The notes: a model not told the origin generated them from the letters alone. DNA of 64,000 nucleotides from an uncultured Clostridia bacterium (GCA_934621505.1 CAKTUU010000009.1:1-64000), one strand, 5' to 3'; shown: positions 1 through 8,473, counted from the stretch's first letter. Translations and numbers: made by a program.

Positions 1-59
1 TCGGCATACTTCATCAGCGATTGCCGATACGCCATTTCTTGTGTTATACTCTTGCTCAT
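1..59 (-). CDS. N-terminal fragment of a transposase (runs off left edge)
   Basis: Reading leftwards from the ATG at 59-57, the frame gives MSKSITQEMAYRQSLMKYA and then leaves the window. From memory this matches the start of a DDE-type transposase/integrase common in gut Clostridia, in which a helix-turn-helix follows directly. Only about 20 residues are visible, so the call rests on that resemblance. An AAGGAG site lies at 72-77 on the same strand, 12 nt from the ATG. If this is an insertion sequence, its terminal repeat should lie between here and the promoter at 201; I could not define it. Confidence 0.5.
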   Translation of the reverse strand, partial: MSKSITQEMAYRQSLMKYA

Positions 60-200
60 GAGGGATATGGTCTCCTTCCGTAAAGTTGGTCTGACAACTT
101 AACTTTAACTCATGAGACCCTATCTCTCATATCTTTTTTTCGATTGTCCAAGATGTATTGTAGTCCTACAGTAAACGGCGGCTTTGGGGAATAGCGTCGC

Positions 201-229
201 TTGACGGAGCCATGCAGATGTGGTACAAT
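201..229 (+). promoter_or_regulatory. sigma-A promoter of the SCIFF gene
   Basis: TTGACG at 201-206 and TACAAT at 224-229 are separated by 17 nt, and the -10 is preceded by TGG (extended -10). This fits the housekeeping sigma-A consensus. Transcription would start near 236, about 34 nt before the SCIFF start codon. Confidence 0.8.
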
Positions 230-269
230 CCTAACGATATCACCCTTTAGGGTTTGGAGGCTTATGGAA

Positions 270-425
270 ATGAAGCATATTAAGACTTTGGTTACCCGTA
301 ACCTGTGCCAGAGCGCCAAGAACGGCGGCTGCGGCGAGTGCCAGACCTCTTGCCAGTCCGCCTGCAAGACCAGCTGCGGCATCGCCAATCAGGCTTGCGA
401 AAACGCCAAGAAGGAAAGCAAGTAA
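270..425 (+). CDS. scfA: SCIFF ranthipeptide precursor (six-Cys-in-45 peptide)
   Basis: A 51-residue precursor peptide of the SCIFF family, which is nearly universal in Clostridia; it is the substrate of the radical SAM maturase downstream. The leader MKHIKTL and the core CGECQTSCQSACKTSC are typical. Cysteines are at 13, 21, 24, 28, 32, 36 and 43, so there is one extra Cys (13) in the leader. I chose the ATG at 270 because GGAGG at 256-260 is 9 nt upstream; the in-frame ATG at 264 is only 3 nt from it. In the characterised Clostridium thermocellum peptide the thioether joins Cys32 to Thr37; here residue 37 is Gly, and the Thr before the last Cys is Ala. A terminator follows, so the peptide is probably made in excess over the maturase. 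Confidence 0.93.
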   Translation: MKHIKTLVTRNLCQSAKNGGCGECQTSCQSACKTSCGIANQACENAKKESK

Positions 426-440
426 GCGCTTGCCCCTGCT

Positions 441-468
441 AAAATGCCGCCCCATGGGCGGCATTTTT
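441..468 (+). terminator. intrinsic terminator/attenuator between precursor and maturase
   Basis: AAAATGCCGCC (441-451) pairs with GGCGGCATTTT (457-467), loop CCATG, with Ts at 464-468. It lies between the SCIFF gene and its maturase with no obvious second promoter, so partial readthrough probably sets the peptide-to-enzyme ratio. Confidence 0.8.
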
Positions 469-508
469 GAATGCGTATCCCCTGTTAAGAAACGAAAGGA
501 AGGTTCTC

Positions 509-1891
509 ATGATTCACCAGTATCAGATGGACGGCATGAATCTTGTGCTGGATGTGTATTCCGGCTCGGTGCATGTGGTGGACGAGGTAGCCTACGACGT
601 AATCGCCCTGTATGAAAGCACCCCCCGGGAGGAAATCATCCGGCAGATGCTGGACAAATATGGGAACCGGCCCGACGTGACCCGCCCCGAGCTGGAGGAA
701 TGCCTGGACCAGATTGCCCAGCTGAAGGAAGAGGGCCGCCTGTTCGCCCCGGATACCTTTCAGCCCATGGCGGGCGAACTGAAGCAGCGCAGCCTGGGCG
801 TGGTGAAGGCGCTGTGCCTGCATGTGGCCCATACCTGCAATTTAAACTGCTCCTATTGCTTTGCCAGCCAGGGCAAGTACCATGGCGAACGGGCGATGAT
901 GAGCTATGAGGTGGGCAAGCAGGCGCTGGACTTTTTGATGGATCATTCCGGCAGCCGCCGCAATCTGGAAGTGGACTTTTTCGGCGGCGAACCGCTGATG
1001 AATTTTGACGTGGTCAAACAGCTGGTGGCCTATGCCCGCAGTGTGGAAAAGCAGCGGGGCAAAAATTTCCGCTTTACGCTGACCACCAACGGCGTGCTGA
1101 TTGACGACGATGTGATTGATTTTGCCAACCGGGAAATGAGCAACGTGGTGCTCAGCCTGGACGGCCGCAAGGAAGTGCACGACCGTTTCCGGGTGGATTA
1201 CGCCGGGAACGGAAGCTGGGAAAAGATTGTGCCCAAGTTTCAGCGGCTGGTAAAGGCCCGGGGCGGCAAGAACTACTACATGCGGGGCACCTTCACCCAC
1301 TATAACCCGGATTTTTTGAAGGACATTCAAACCATGCTGGATTTGGGCTTTACTGAGCTGAGCATGGAGCCGGTGGTGTGCGCGCCCGACGACCCGTCCG
1401 CCCTGACCCGGGACGATCTGGCCGTTGTGATGAAGCAGTACGAGGATTTGGCCCGCCTGATGAAGCAGCGCCGGGACGAGGGCAGGCCCTTTACCTTCTA
1501 TCATTACATGATTGATCTGGCGGGTGGACCCTGTATTTATAAGCGAATTTCCGGCTGCGGGTCCGGCACGGAATATATGGCCGTTACCCCCTGGGGCGAT
1601 TTGTACCCCTGCCACCAGTTTGTGGGCGAGGAAAAATTCAGGCTGGGCAACGTGTGGGACGGCGTAACCGCCCCGGGAAATCAGGACGAGTTTGCCTCCT
1701 GCAATGTGTACGCCCGCCCGGAATGCGCCGATTGCTGGGCCAAGCTGTACTGCTCCGGCGGCTGCGCCGCCAACGCCTACCATGCCACCGGCAGCGTGCG
1801 GGGCGTGTATGAGCCGGGGTGCGAATTGTTCCGCAAACGCATGGAGTGCGCCATCTGGCTGGAAGCCTCCAAAAACGAGGACGGGGAATGA
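509..1891 (+). CDS. scfB: SCIFF radical SAM maturase
   Basis: A 460-residue radical SAM/SPASM enzyme expected to form thioether cross-links in the SCIFF peptide. The N-terminal part (about 1-95) fits a peptide-recognition (RRE-like) domain. The radical SAM cluster motif is C110-x3-C114-x2-C117 (CNLNCSYC). A C-terminal SPASM region with several further cysteines (CGSGTEY, CADCW, YCSGGC) would hold the auxiliary [4Fe-4S] clusters. The start at 509 (MIHQYQMDG) is preceded by GAAAGGAAGG at 494-503 and matches the family start; the frame is open upstream to 467 without a better site. Its stop overlaps the next gene's ATG (ATGA). Confidence 0.93.
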   Translation: MIHQYQMDGMNLVLDVYSGSVHVVDEVAYDVIALYESTPREEIIRQMLDKYGNRPDVTRPELEECLDQIAQLKEEGRLFAPDTFQPMAGELKQRSLGVVKALCLHVAHTCNLNCSYCFASQGKYHGERAMMSYEVGKQALDFLMDHSGSRRNLEVDFFGGEPLMNFDVVKQLVAYARSVEKQRGKNFRFTLTTNGVLIDDDVIDFANREMSNVVLSLDGRKEVHDRFRVDYAGNGSWEKIVPKFQRLVKARGGKNYYMRGTFTHYNPDFLKDIQTMLDLGFTELSMEPVVCAPDDPSALTRDDLAVVMKQYEDLARLMKQRRDEGRPFTFYHYMIDLAGGPCIYKRISGCGSGTEYMAVTPWGDLYPCHQFVGEEKFRLGNVWDGVTAPGNQDEFASCNVYARPECADCWAKLYCSGGCAANAYHATGSVRGVYEPGCELFRKRMECAIWLEASKNEDGE

Positions 1892-3228
1892 ATACCCCCC
1901 TTCGCGATTTTGTAACCGCTTACCAGCGGCGGCACAGCCTGCGGCTGCATATGCCGGGCCATAAGGGCCGGGGCCCGCTGGGTGTGGAAAAGTGGGATAT
2001 AACGGAAATTGACGGCGCGGATGTGCTGTACCACGCCGAAGGCGTCATTCGTCAAAGCGAGCAAAACGCCGCCCGTCTGTTTGGCGCGGGCCGTACAGTG
2101 TATTCCACCGAGGGGTCCTCGCTGTGCATACGGGCCATGATCTATCTGGCGAAGCTGCACGCACAGGGACACGGACGCGCCTGCCGCATTCTGGCGGGCC
2201 GCAACGCCCACAAGGTGTTTATCAACACGGCCGCCTTGCTGGATGTGCAGGTAAGCTGGCTGTACCCCAAAAACGCCAGCCTGCTGACCTGCCTGGCTTC
2301 CCCGGAGGAATGGGAGGCGGCGCTGGAGCGGGAGAGGCCCACGGCGGTTTACCTGACCAGCCCGGATTATCTGGGCAACCGCGCCGATGTGGCCGCTCTG
2401 GCTCGGGTGTGCCATGCCCATGGCGCGCTGCTGCTGGTGGATAACGCCCATGGGGCTTACCTGAAATTTTTGCCTGCGTCCCAGCATCCTATGGATTTGG
2501 GGGCGGACCTGTGCTGCGATTCCGCCCATAAAACCCTGCCCGCCCTTACCGGGGCGGCCTACCTGCACATTGCGTCCGACCCGTTTTTAATGGCGCAGGC
2601 GGATCAGGCCATGGCGCTGTTTGCATCTACCAGCCCTTCCTATTTGATTTTGCAATCGCTGGATCTGGTCAACGCCGCCCTGGCGGGAGATTTTCCGGAC
2701 CGACTGGCCCGAACGGCCGCACTGCTGGAGAAGGCCCGTGAAAGCCTGACAGATATTCCCTTTGTGGGGCAGGAACCAATGAAATGGACCATCCGCGCCA
2801 AGCCGCTGGGATACACGGGCGAGGAACTGGCCGCCTGGCTGTCCGCTCAAGGGGTGGAGTGTGAATTTGCCGACCCGGATTTTGTGGTGATGATGTTCAG
2901 TCCCCAAAATACCCGGCAGGAAATAGAAAGGCTTCGGGCTTTGCTGATGACCATTCCCCGCAAGGAGCCTGTTTTATCCATGCCTCCGGCGCTGCCCCGG
3001 CCGGTTCAGCGAATGAGTCCCCACGACGCTCTGATGAGTCCCCGGGAAACGCTGCCCCTTTGCCAGGCTGAAGGACGGGTGCTGGCGGCGGCCTGCGTCA
3101 CCTGCCCCCCCGCGGTGCCGGTGGTGACGCTGGGGCAGGAAATAGATCGCCGGGCTGTGGCGTGTATGGAATACTATCATGTTCAAACCTGTATGGTTGT
3201 AGCAGATTCAAATATGTCCAACTTGTAA
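1888..3228 (+). CDS. Orn/Lys/Arg decarboxylase-family PLP enzyme
   Basis: A 446-residue fold-type I PLP enzyme of the Orn/Lys/Arg decarboxylase family, which makes polyamines such as agmatine or cadaverine; the substrate is not decidable from sequence. The N-terminal HMPGHKGRGPLG motif, D185 in LVDNAHGA and the PLP lysine K215 in DSAHKTLPAL are clear. It is the short clostridial form (YaaO/SpeA-like) without the long receiver wing. The ATG overlaps the maturase stop (ATGA), so the two are translationally coupled. A functional link with the ranthipeptide is possible but unproven. Confidence 0.88.
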   Translation: MNTPLRDFVTAYQRRHSLRLHMPGHKGRGPLGVEKWDITEIDGADVLYHAEGVIRQSEQNAARLFGAGRTVYSTEGSSLCIRAMIYLAKLHAQGHGRACRILAGRNAHKVFINTAALLDVQVSWLYPKNASLLTCLASPEEWEAALERERPTAVYLTSPDYLGNRADVAALARVCHAHGALLLVDNAHGAYLKFLPASQHPMDLGADLCCDSAHKTLPALTGAAYLHIASDPFLMAQADQAMALFASTSPSYLILQSLDLVNAALAGDFPDRLARTAALLEKARESLTDIPFVGQEPMKWTIRAKPLGYTGEELAAWLSAQGVECEFADPDFVVMMFSPQNTRQEIERLRALLMTIPRKEPVLSMPPALPRPVQRMSPHDALMSPRETLPLCQAEGRVLAAACVTCPPAVPVVTLGQEIDRRAVACMEYYHVQTCMVVADSNMSNL

Positions 3229-3255
3229 AGGAATGGACGAAAAGTGTGGAATGTA

Positions 3256-3285
3256 TTGACGTTTCACGCTTTTTATGCATATAAT
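3256..3285 (+). promoter_or_regulatory. sigma-A promoter of the lone HTH gene
   Basis: TTGACG (3256-3261), an 18-nt spacer and a perfect TATAAT (3280-3285). It drives only the 105-residue HTH gene, since terminators follow that gene. Confidence 0.82.
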
Positions 3286-3323
3286 ACGAATGGCTAGTCT
3301 TAATGGAAAAAGGAGACGTTTCA

Positions 3324-3641
3324 ATGAGAGTTCATTATACGGAGGAACAAAAGGCTCAGGCTCTGCAAAGCATTCAGGAAAACGGCGTTTCCAAGACCAG
3401 TGAAGCGATGGGTATTTCCATTCAAACGCTGTATAAATGGCGCAGCGCTGACACAACCGCCGCTCCCAAAACCACGGGCAAACGCCGCGGCCCCAAGGCC
3501 GATACTCAGGCCCGCAAGCTGCTGGCGGAAAGCGACGATACCGCCGCCAAGCTGGCCGCCCTGCAAGCGGAAAACACCCGTCTGCGGGAAACCAACCTGA
3601 AGCTGCGCAAGGCTCTGGCCGCCATGCTGGATGAGGCGTAA
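3324..3641 (+). CDS. small HTH protein related to IS3-type OrfA
   Basis: A 105-residue DNA-binding protein. Residues about 4-45 form a transposase-type helix-turn-helix ending in TLYKWR, like the OrfA subunit of IS3-family elements. A basic linker (KRRGPKADTQ) and a C-terminal coiled coil with heptad leucines (about 70-104) follow. No OrfB or DDE catalytic gene is next to it, and it has its own strong promoter and terminators, so it looks like a domesticated DNA-binding protein rather than an active element. AAGGAG at 3310-3315 favours the ATG at 3324 over the in-frame ATG at 3303. Its role is unknown. Confidence 0.7.
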   Translation: MRVHYTEEQKAQALQSIQENGVSKTSEAMGISIQTLYKWRSADTTAAPKTTGKRRGPKADTQARKLLAESDDTAAKLAALQAENTRLRETNLKLRKALAAMLDEA

Positions 3642-3671
3642 GCGTAAGCAAATTTGTTTTCTTCTTCAGGT

Positions 3672-3694
3672 CCCGGAGATAACCGGGGCTTTTT
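3672..3694 (+). terminator. intrinsic terminator of the HTH gene
   Basis: CCCGG (3672-3676) pairs with CCGGG (3683-3687), loop AGATAA, followed by GCTTTTT. The short stem suggests moderate strength. Confidence 0.6.
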
Positions 3695-3719
3695 GGTCTT
3701 TTGTAAACAGAAATGGAAA

Positions 3720-3755
3720 CGCCCCGCAGGCTGTGAACTGCGGGGCGTTTGGTTT
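3720..3755. terminator. bidirectional terminator between convergent genes
   Basis: CGCCCCGCAG (3720-3729) pairs perfectly with CTGCGGGGCG (3738-3747), flanked by TTTGGTTT on the plus side and a T-rich stretch on the minus side. It lies between the HTH gene and the convergent aminotransferase. Confidence 0.78.
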
Positions 3756-3791
3756 GCAAAAAACGAGTGGCAGCGGCCACTATGGGGAAAA

Positions 3792-4991
3792 TTATTGCAG
3801 CTGGGACACAAAATCCGCGATTCGGCGCATGCCCTCCTGAATGTTCTGCATGGAGGTGGCGTAGCTGAGACGGCAATAGCCCTCGGCCATAAAGGCCACG
3901 CCCGGCACGGCGGCCACATGGGCCTTTTCCAGAAGCAGCATGGAAAAACGGTCGCTGCCGGTAATCTCCTCGCCGTGATAGCGCTTGCCGATCAGGTCGT
4001 GAATGTTCATCATCACATAAAACGCGCCGTGGGGCATGTTGCAGTGCAGACCGGGAATTTCGTTTACCAGACGCACCAGTTCGTTGCGGCGCTGCTCAAA
4101 GGCCTGACGCATTTCCTCCACATAATCCTGACGCATGCTCAGGGCCACGGCGGCGGCGTGCTGGGCGGCGGTGTTGGCACCGGAGGTGGCCTGGCTCTGG
4201 TAGGTAATCATGCCGCGAATCACGTCCGCGGGTCCCAGGGCGTAGCCGATACGGAAGCCGGTCATGGCGTAGGACTTGCTGACGCCGTTAATCAAAATGG
4301 TGTGCTGCTTGATGTCCTCACCCAGGCTGGCCATGCACACATGCTGCAATCCGTCGTATACCAGCTTTTCATAAATTTCATCAGAAATGATATAAAAATC
4401 GTACTTGACAGCCAGCTCGCCCAGCTTCAGCAGCTGTTCCCGGGTCCAGATGCAGCCGTTGGGGTTGGAGGGATTGTTCAGCACAAACGCCTTGGTGCGG
4501 GGAGTGATCAGCTTTTCCAGATCGCCCATGTCCGGCAGAAAGCCCTGACTTTCCGGACAGTACAGAAACACAGGCGTGCCACCGGCCATGCGCACCATTT
4601 CCGGATAGCTGACCCAGCAGGGATTATCCACAATCACCTCGTCGCCGGGGTCCAGCAGGGCCTGAAAGGCGTTGTACAGGGCGTGTTTCGCGCCGTTGCA
4701 CACAATGACCTGGTCCCGGCCGTATACCACGCCGTGGTCCGCCTCCAGACGGGTGCGGATGGCGTCCCGCAGTTCCATGGTGCCGGCCACGGGACAATAG
4801 TGGGTCATGCCCAGATCCATGGCCTGCTTCATGGTTTCCCGCACGGGTTCGGGGGTGTCAAAGTCCGGCTCGCCGGTGCCGAAGCTGATCACGTCCGCGC
4901 CTTTTTCCCGAAGCTCACGGGCCTTGGCGTCCATGGCCAGCGTGGCGGATGGGGCGATAGAGCGGCATTTTTGAGAAATTCCAAGCGGCAT
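3792..4991 (-). CDS. class I pyridoxal-phosphate aminotransferase
   Basis: A 399-residue aspartate-aminotransferase-like enzyme (subfamily I-gamma type). The motif NNPSNPNG (172-179), D204 in ISDEIY and the PLP lysine K239 in GVSKSYAMTGFR are all present. It would transfer the amino group of a dicarboxylic or aromatic amino acid to 2-oxoglutarate; the substrate cannot be fixed from sequence. The start at 4991 (MPLGISQKC) has GGAGG just upstream; the frame stays open to 5075 but has no matching site there. It is a single-gene unit with its own promoter at 5097-5125. Confidence 0.88.
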   Translation of the reverse strand: MPLGISQKCRSIAPSATLAMDAKARELREKGADVISFGTGEPDFDTPEPVRETMKQAMDLGMTHYCPVAGTMELRDAIRTRLEADHGVVYGRDQVIVCNGAKHALYNAFQALLDPGDEVIVDNPCWVSYPEMVRMAGGTPVFLYCPESQGFLPDMGDLEKLITPRTKAFVLNNPSNPNGCIWTREQLLKLGELAVKYDFYIISDEIYEKLVYDGLQHVCMASLGEDIKQHTILINGVSKSYAMTGFRIGYALGPADVIRGMITYQSQATSGANTAAQHAAAVALSMRQDYVEEMRQAFEQRRNELVRLVNEIPGLHCNMPHGAFYVMMNIHDLIGKRYHGEEITGSDRFSMLLLEKAHVAAVPGVAFMAEGYCRLSYATSMQNIQEGMRRIADFVSQLQ

Positions 4992-5096
4992 AACAGCATC
5001 CTCCTGCAAAAAACAACAATGAATGTATGAAGAAACCTTCCTGCAAACACAGGGCAGAAACCCAAATTCGGCCAAAGGGCCGCTGATTCGTTTCCC

Positions 5097-5125
5097 ATTA
5101 TATCATACTTGCTTTTTACAGTAAA
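5097..5125 (-). promoter_or_regulatory. promoter of the aminotransferase gene
   Basis: On the minus strand TTTACT (5120-5125), a 17-nt spacer and TATAAT (5097-5102), with TGA before the -10 (extended -10). Confidence 0.75.
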
Positions 5126-5159
5126 GTGCATCCTGCCGCAAAAAAAGAAAAATGCATTT

Positions 5160-6569
5160 TTAAAACGAAGAATTTGCATTTTTGGACAGCTTGCGCCAGG
5201 TGTGGACGATAACGGCCGCCGACAGCACAAAGGTCAGCACATCCGCCGCGGGCATGGAAAACAGCACCCCGTCCAGAGCAAGGAAGCGGGGCAGCAGCAG
5301 CGCCAGCCCTACGCCAAAAACCAGTTCCCGCGCCATGGACAAAAGGGTGGAGGATACCGCCTGCCCCAGCGCCTGCAAATAGATAAACACGCCCTTGTTC
5401 AGGCAGGCCAGAGGAAGCATGCACAGGTAAATGCGGAAGCAGCGCACCGCAAAGCGGGTATAATGGGGGCTTTCATTCGCCGCGCCAAAAATCTGAATCA
5501 GCTGCAGGGGAAAGCATTCCACAATCAGCAGGGCGGCAAAGCCGACCAGCAGCTCCCACAAAATCAGCAGATCAAACAGCCTGCGCACACGGGCGTTCTG
5601 TCCCGCGCCCATGTTGTATCCCGCCACGGGAATGCAGCCCGCCGCAAGGCCAATGGCAACGGAAATGGCGATTTGAAAAAATTTCATCACAATGCCCACC
5701 ACTGCCATGGGAATTTGGGAATACTCCGGCTGGCCGAATACCGCGTCCCTGGCCCCGTAAAGCTGAATCATGGTATTGACCGCCGCCATAGCGGCCACCA
5801 GGGATACCTGGGCCAGAAAGCTGCAAACGCCCAAAGGCAAATACTGCCCCATCAGCTTGCCATGCAGGCGAAAGCTGGCTTTTTCCAGACGAACCGCCTT
5901 CATATGGCACAGATACCACACCGCCAGCGCCGCCGTGAGAACCTGGCCCAGCACCGTGGCCACCGCCGCGCCCGTCATGCCCATGTGAAAGCCGTAAATC
6001 AGCACAGGGTCCAGAATCAGGTTGACCACCGCCCCCGCCAGGGTGGAAACCATGGCGAATTTGGGGCTGCCGTCAGAACGGATGACGGGGTTCATGGCCT
6101 GCCCAAACACATAAAACGGAATCCCCAGCGCAATCCAAAAGAAATATTCCTTGGACAGGGCGAAGGTTTGCTCGTTGACCCGGCCGCCAAACAGGGACAG
6201 CAGCCCATCCGGCAGCAGCAGATAGACCGCCGTCAGCATCAGCCCCGCCAGCAGGCTCAGCACCACGGAGCTGCCGATGCTTTTATGCGCGTCCTCGCTT
6301 TTACCCGCTCCCAGACACAGGCTGACAAAGGCGCAGCAGCCGTCGCCAATCATAACGGCAATGGCCAGGGCGAATACCGTCAGCGGAAACACCACGCTGT
6401 TGGCGGCGTTGCCAAAGCTGCCCAGATCGCTGGCGTTGGCAATAAAAATCTGGTCCACAATGTTGTACAGCGCCGCGACCAGCAGCGATATAACGCAGGG
6501 GGCGGAGTATTTACGCATCAGATGGCCAAGCGGCTCGGTTTCCAAAAAGGCGTTTTGTTTGTTTTCCAT
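5160..6569 (-). CDS. MATE-family efflux transporter
   Basis: A 469-residue membrane protein with about 12 hydrophobic segments arranged as two MATE (MatE) halves. Typical sequence is seen early (SAPCVISLLVAALYNIVDQIF) and in the VNLILDPVLIYGF region. It would export drugs or metabolites in exchange for Na+ or H+; the substrate is unknown. The start at 6569 (MENKQNAF) follows GGAGGAAAACCGAA; the frame is open to 6653 but lacks a ribosome site there. Transcribed alone from the promoter at 6653-6682. Confidence 0.88.
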   Translation of the reverse strand: MENKQNAFLETEPLGHLMRKYSAPCVISLLVAALYNIVDQIFIANASDLGSFGNAANSVVFPLTVFALAIAVMIGDGCCAFVSLCLGAGKSEDAHKSIGSSVVLSLLAGLMLTAVYLLLPDGLLSLFGGRVNEQTFALSKEYFFWIALGIPFYVFGQAMNPVIRSDGSPKFAMVSTLAGAVVNLILDPVLIYGFHMGMTGAAVATVLGQVLTAALAVWYLCHMKAVRLEKASFRLHGKLMGQYLPLGVCSFLAQVSLVAAMAAVNTMIQLYGARDAVFGQPEYSQIPMAVVGIVMKFFQIAISVAIGLAAGCIPVAGYNMGAGQNARVRRLFDLLILWELLVGFAALLIVECFPLQLIQIFGAANESPHYTRFAVRCFRIYLCMLPLACLNKGVFIYLQALGQAVSSTLLSMARELVFGVGLALLLPRFLALDGVLFSMPAADVLTFVLSAAVIVHTWRKLSKNANSSF

Positions 6570-6652
6570 TTCGGTTTTCCTCCATTTTTGCACATAAAAA
6601 AACAACGGCAGCCAACCGGATTTACGCTGGTGGGCTACACGTTGTCTGTTCA

Positions 6653-6682
6653 TTTATAGCAAAACCGGTCTGGCTCTGTCAA
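6653..6682 (-). promoter_or_regulatory. promoter of the MATE exporter
   Basis: Minus-strand TTGACA (6677-6682), 18-nt spacer, TATAAA (6653-6658), about 85 nt upstream of the exporter start. Confidence 0.7.
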
Positions 6683-6698
6683 AGGACATTTTGCACAG

Positions 6699-6717
6699 AA
6701 AAGCGAAAAACGCTTTT
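6699..6717 (-). terminator. short terminator after the GT-C-like gene
   Basis: AAAAGCG (6699-6705) and CGCTTTT (6711-6717) with a five-base loop form a small A/T-rich hairpin between the membrane-protein gene and the exporter's promoter. Weak. Confidence 0.45.
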
Positions 6718-6763
6718 TAAGAGTTGAACAGAAAGGGGGAAATTTGCAGACCCCTGCATGAAA

Positions 6764-8473
6764 TCAATAGAACTGATAGAAGTACACGCCGCCGTCCTCG
6801 CCGGCCAGGAAGCAGTCCGCATCCGGGTCTACCTTTTCCTGCAAATACTCCAGCATGAGCCGGGGCGGGGGATCCACCACGCCGGTAGCCAGACAGATAT
6901 CGTCCCGTAGCCACATTTCCGGGTCGATGCTGTCCAGATTAATGTCAAAGGCGGCAAACTGGGCGTAGCTGGCCTGGGAACGGAAGCTCCAGCCGCCCCA
7001 GAACACCACGTTGGTGGGAATGCCCTCGCTCACGTCCGGGAACATGCGCGCGTCGCTGACAAGGGTATCGTCATAAACAAACAGGGTTTCCGGATTGGCC
7101 AGGGCGTAAGCGTCCAACGCCTCGGACGGGTTGCCCACGGCGTCCTCCTCCTCCTGATCGGGCAGCCAGCCGGGCAGAGAACCGGCCAAATACAGACCGG
7201 TAAACAGCAGACACACGGCCAGACAGACGCTGCCTGCTACAAGGCCCTTTCTGCCATCCGGCAGACACTGGGGCAGCAGCCCCAGCAGCGCCGCGGAAAA
7301 GGGCAGCAGCACCGTCAGCAGCGCCCGCTGGGGCAGCCGTCCCTGATAGCCCAGGTACAGCAGGCAGGCCGCGAACAAAAGCAGGTTGGCCGCCAGAAAA
7401 GCCCAGCGCCAGGGATTGGCCCCGCCCTTCAGCAGCAAACCGGCCGCGCAGGCCAGCAGCAGCGCCAATACCACATAAACGCTGAAGCGGAAGGCATCCG
7501 ACCCAAACAATGCCCCTGCCGCCAGCGACACGCCTTTGGACAGACGGCTTTGCGACCGGGGAATGGACTGCTCGCAGGCCACCAGGGTTTCCATGCTTTC
7601 CGTGGTCATGTCCGGGTTCAGGTAGCAGAAACGGCGGGCCATCTGCACGGTGGTGTCGTTCCATCCGGCGGAAGCCAGCATCTCCGGGGTTAAGTCCTTC
7701 ATGTCGTAATAGTCGATCAGGGGAACATTGCTCCAGCGCAGGTATTCCTGATGGTCCTTTTCTTCCACGGCCCGCCAGACCATCAGCCCGGCAAAGACCG
7801 CCGCTACCGCCAGTACGCCCGCCAGCAGCGGCGCAAGCCCCCGGCCGTTTTTGCAAAAGGGCCTGTGAAAACGCACGGCGCTGTAGGCTGCCGCCACGCC
7901 GCAGAAGCCCAGGGCGGGCCACAGGGCAATCTGCCGCAGGGCGTAGCACAGCACGGCGGGAACCAGCGCCAGCAGCACCCCGCCAAAGACGGCCGCCCCA
8001 CTGCCTTCCCTGTAATCGATGGACAGCAGCTGCAATACCGCCGCGGCTCCCAGCAGCGCCGCGGTGCAGGTAAAGGTGACCCGGGCGCAGTTGGCAAGAC
8101 AAAACGCCGCCAGAAACACCGCCGCGAAGGCCGCGCCCAGCCAGAAGGAACGGCCCTGGTTGACAAAGCACTGAATGACGCTTTTAGCGGTCAGCACACA
8201 GCCAAAGGCCAAAAACACAATTTGAAAAATGGAATACCAGGCCACGCCGGGATAGGCCTCGCCCAGCCATTTCAGCGGCCAGGTCAGCAGCCCGTGCAGC
8301 AGCAGGTGAAAACTGGGGATGAGCGATTCATACCCCATAAAGGTACGCAGAATGGACGTGTCGTCGTTTACGGCAAACTGCATGTCCAGGCACAGGGCCA
8401 CCACGGCGTACAAAACGCCGGTTAACAGCAGTGCGGCGGGCCAGGCCATGCGGCGCAGCGCTTTGCGGTTCAT
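6764..8473 (-). CDS. polytopic membrane protein, GT-C glycosyltransferase-like
   Basis: A 569-residue protein with roughly 11 hydrophobic segments, then a soluble C-terminal region of about 120 residues. The first loop after TM1 carries VNDDTSIL, an acidic DD pair placed as in GT-C glycosyltransferases, and a large extracytoplasmic loop lies near the middle. I infer a membrane-embedded transferase or an envelope protein of that fold; no family match is certain. GGGAGG sits 8 nt before the ATG at 8473; a TTG at 8476 is less likely. The stop of the CmpB-like gene is 15 nt upstream, so the two form an operon. Confidence 0.7.
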   Translation of the reverse strand: MNRKALRRMAWPAALLLTGVLYAVVALCLDMQFAVNDDTSILRTFMGYESLIPSFHLLLHGLLTWPLKWLGEAYPGVAWYSIFQIVFLAFGCVLTAKSVIQCFVNQGRSFWLGAAFAAVFLAAFCLANCARVTFTCTAALLGAAAVLQLLSIDYREGSGAAVFGGVLLALVPAVLCYALRQIALWPALGFCGVAAAYSAVRFHRPFCKNGRGLAPLLAGVLAVAAVFAGLMVWRAVEEKDHQEYLRWSNVPLIDYYDMKDLTPEMLASAGWNDTTVQMARRFCYLNPDMTTESMETLVACEQSIPRSQSRLSKGVSLAAGALFGSDAFRFSVYVVLALLLACAAGLLLKGGANPWRWAFLAANLLLFAACLLYLGYQGRLPQRALLTVLLPFSAALLGLLPQCLPDGRKGLVAGSVCLAVCLLFTGLYLAGSLPGWLPDQEEEDAVGNPSEALDAYALANPETLFVYDDTLVSDARMFPDVSEGIPTNVVFWGGWSFRSQASYAQFAAFDINLDSIDPEMWLRDDICLATGVVDPPPRLMLEYLQEKVDPDADCFLAGEDGGVYFYQFY

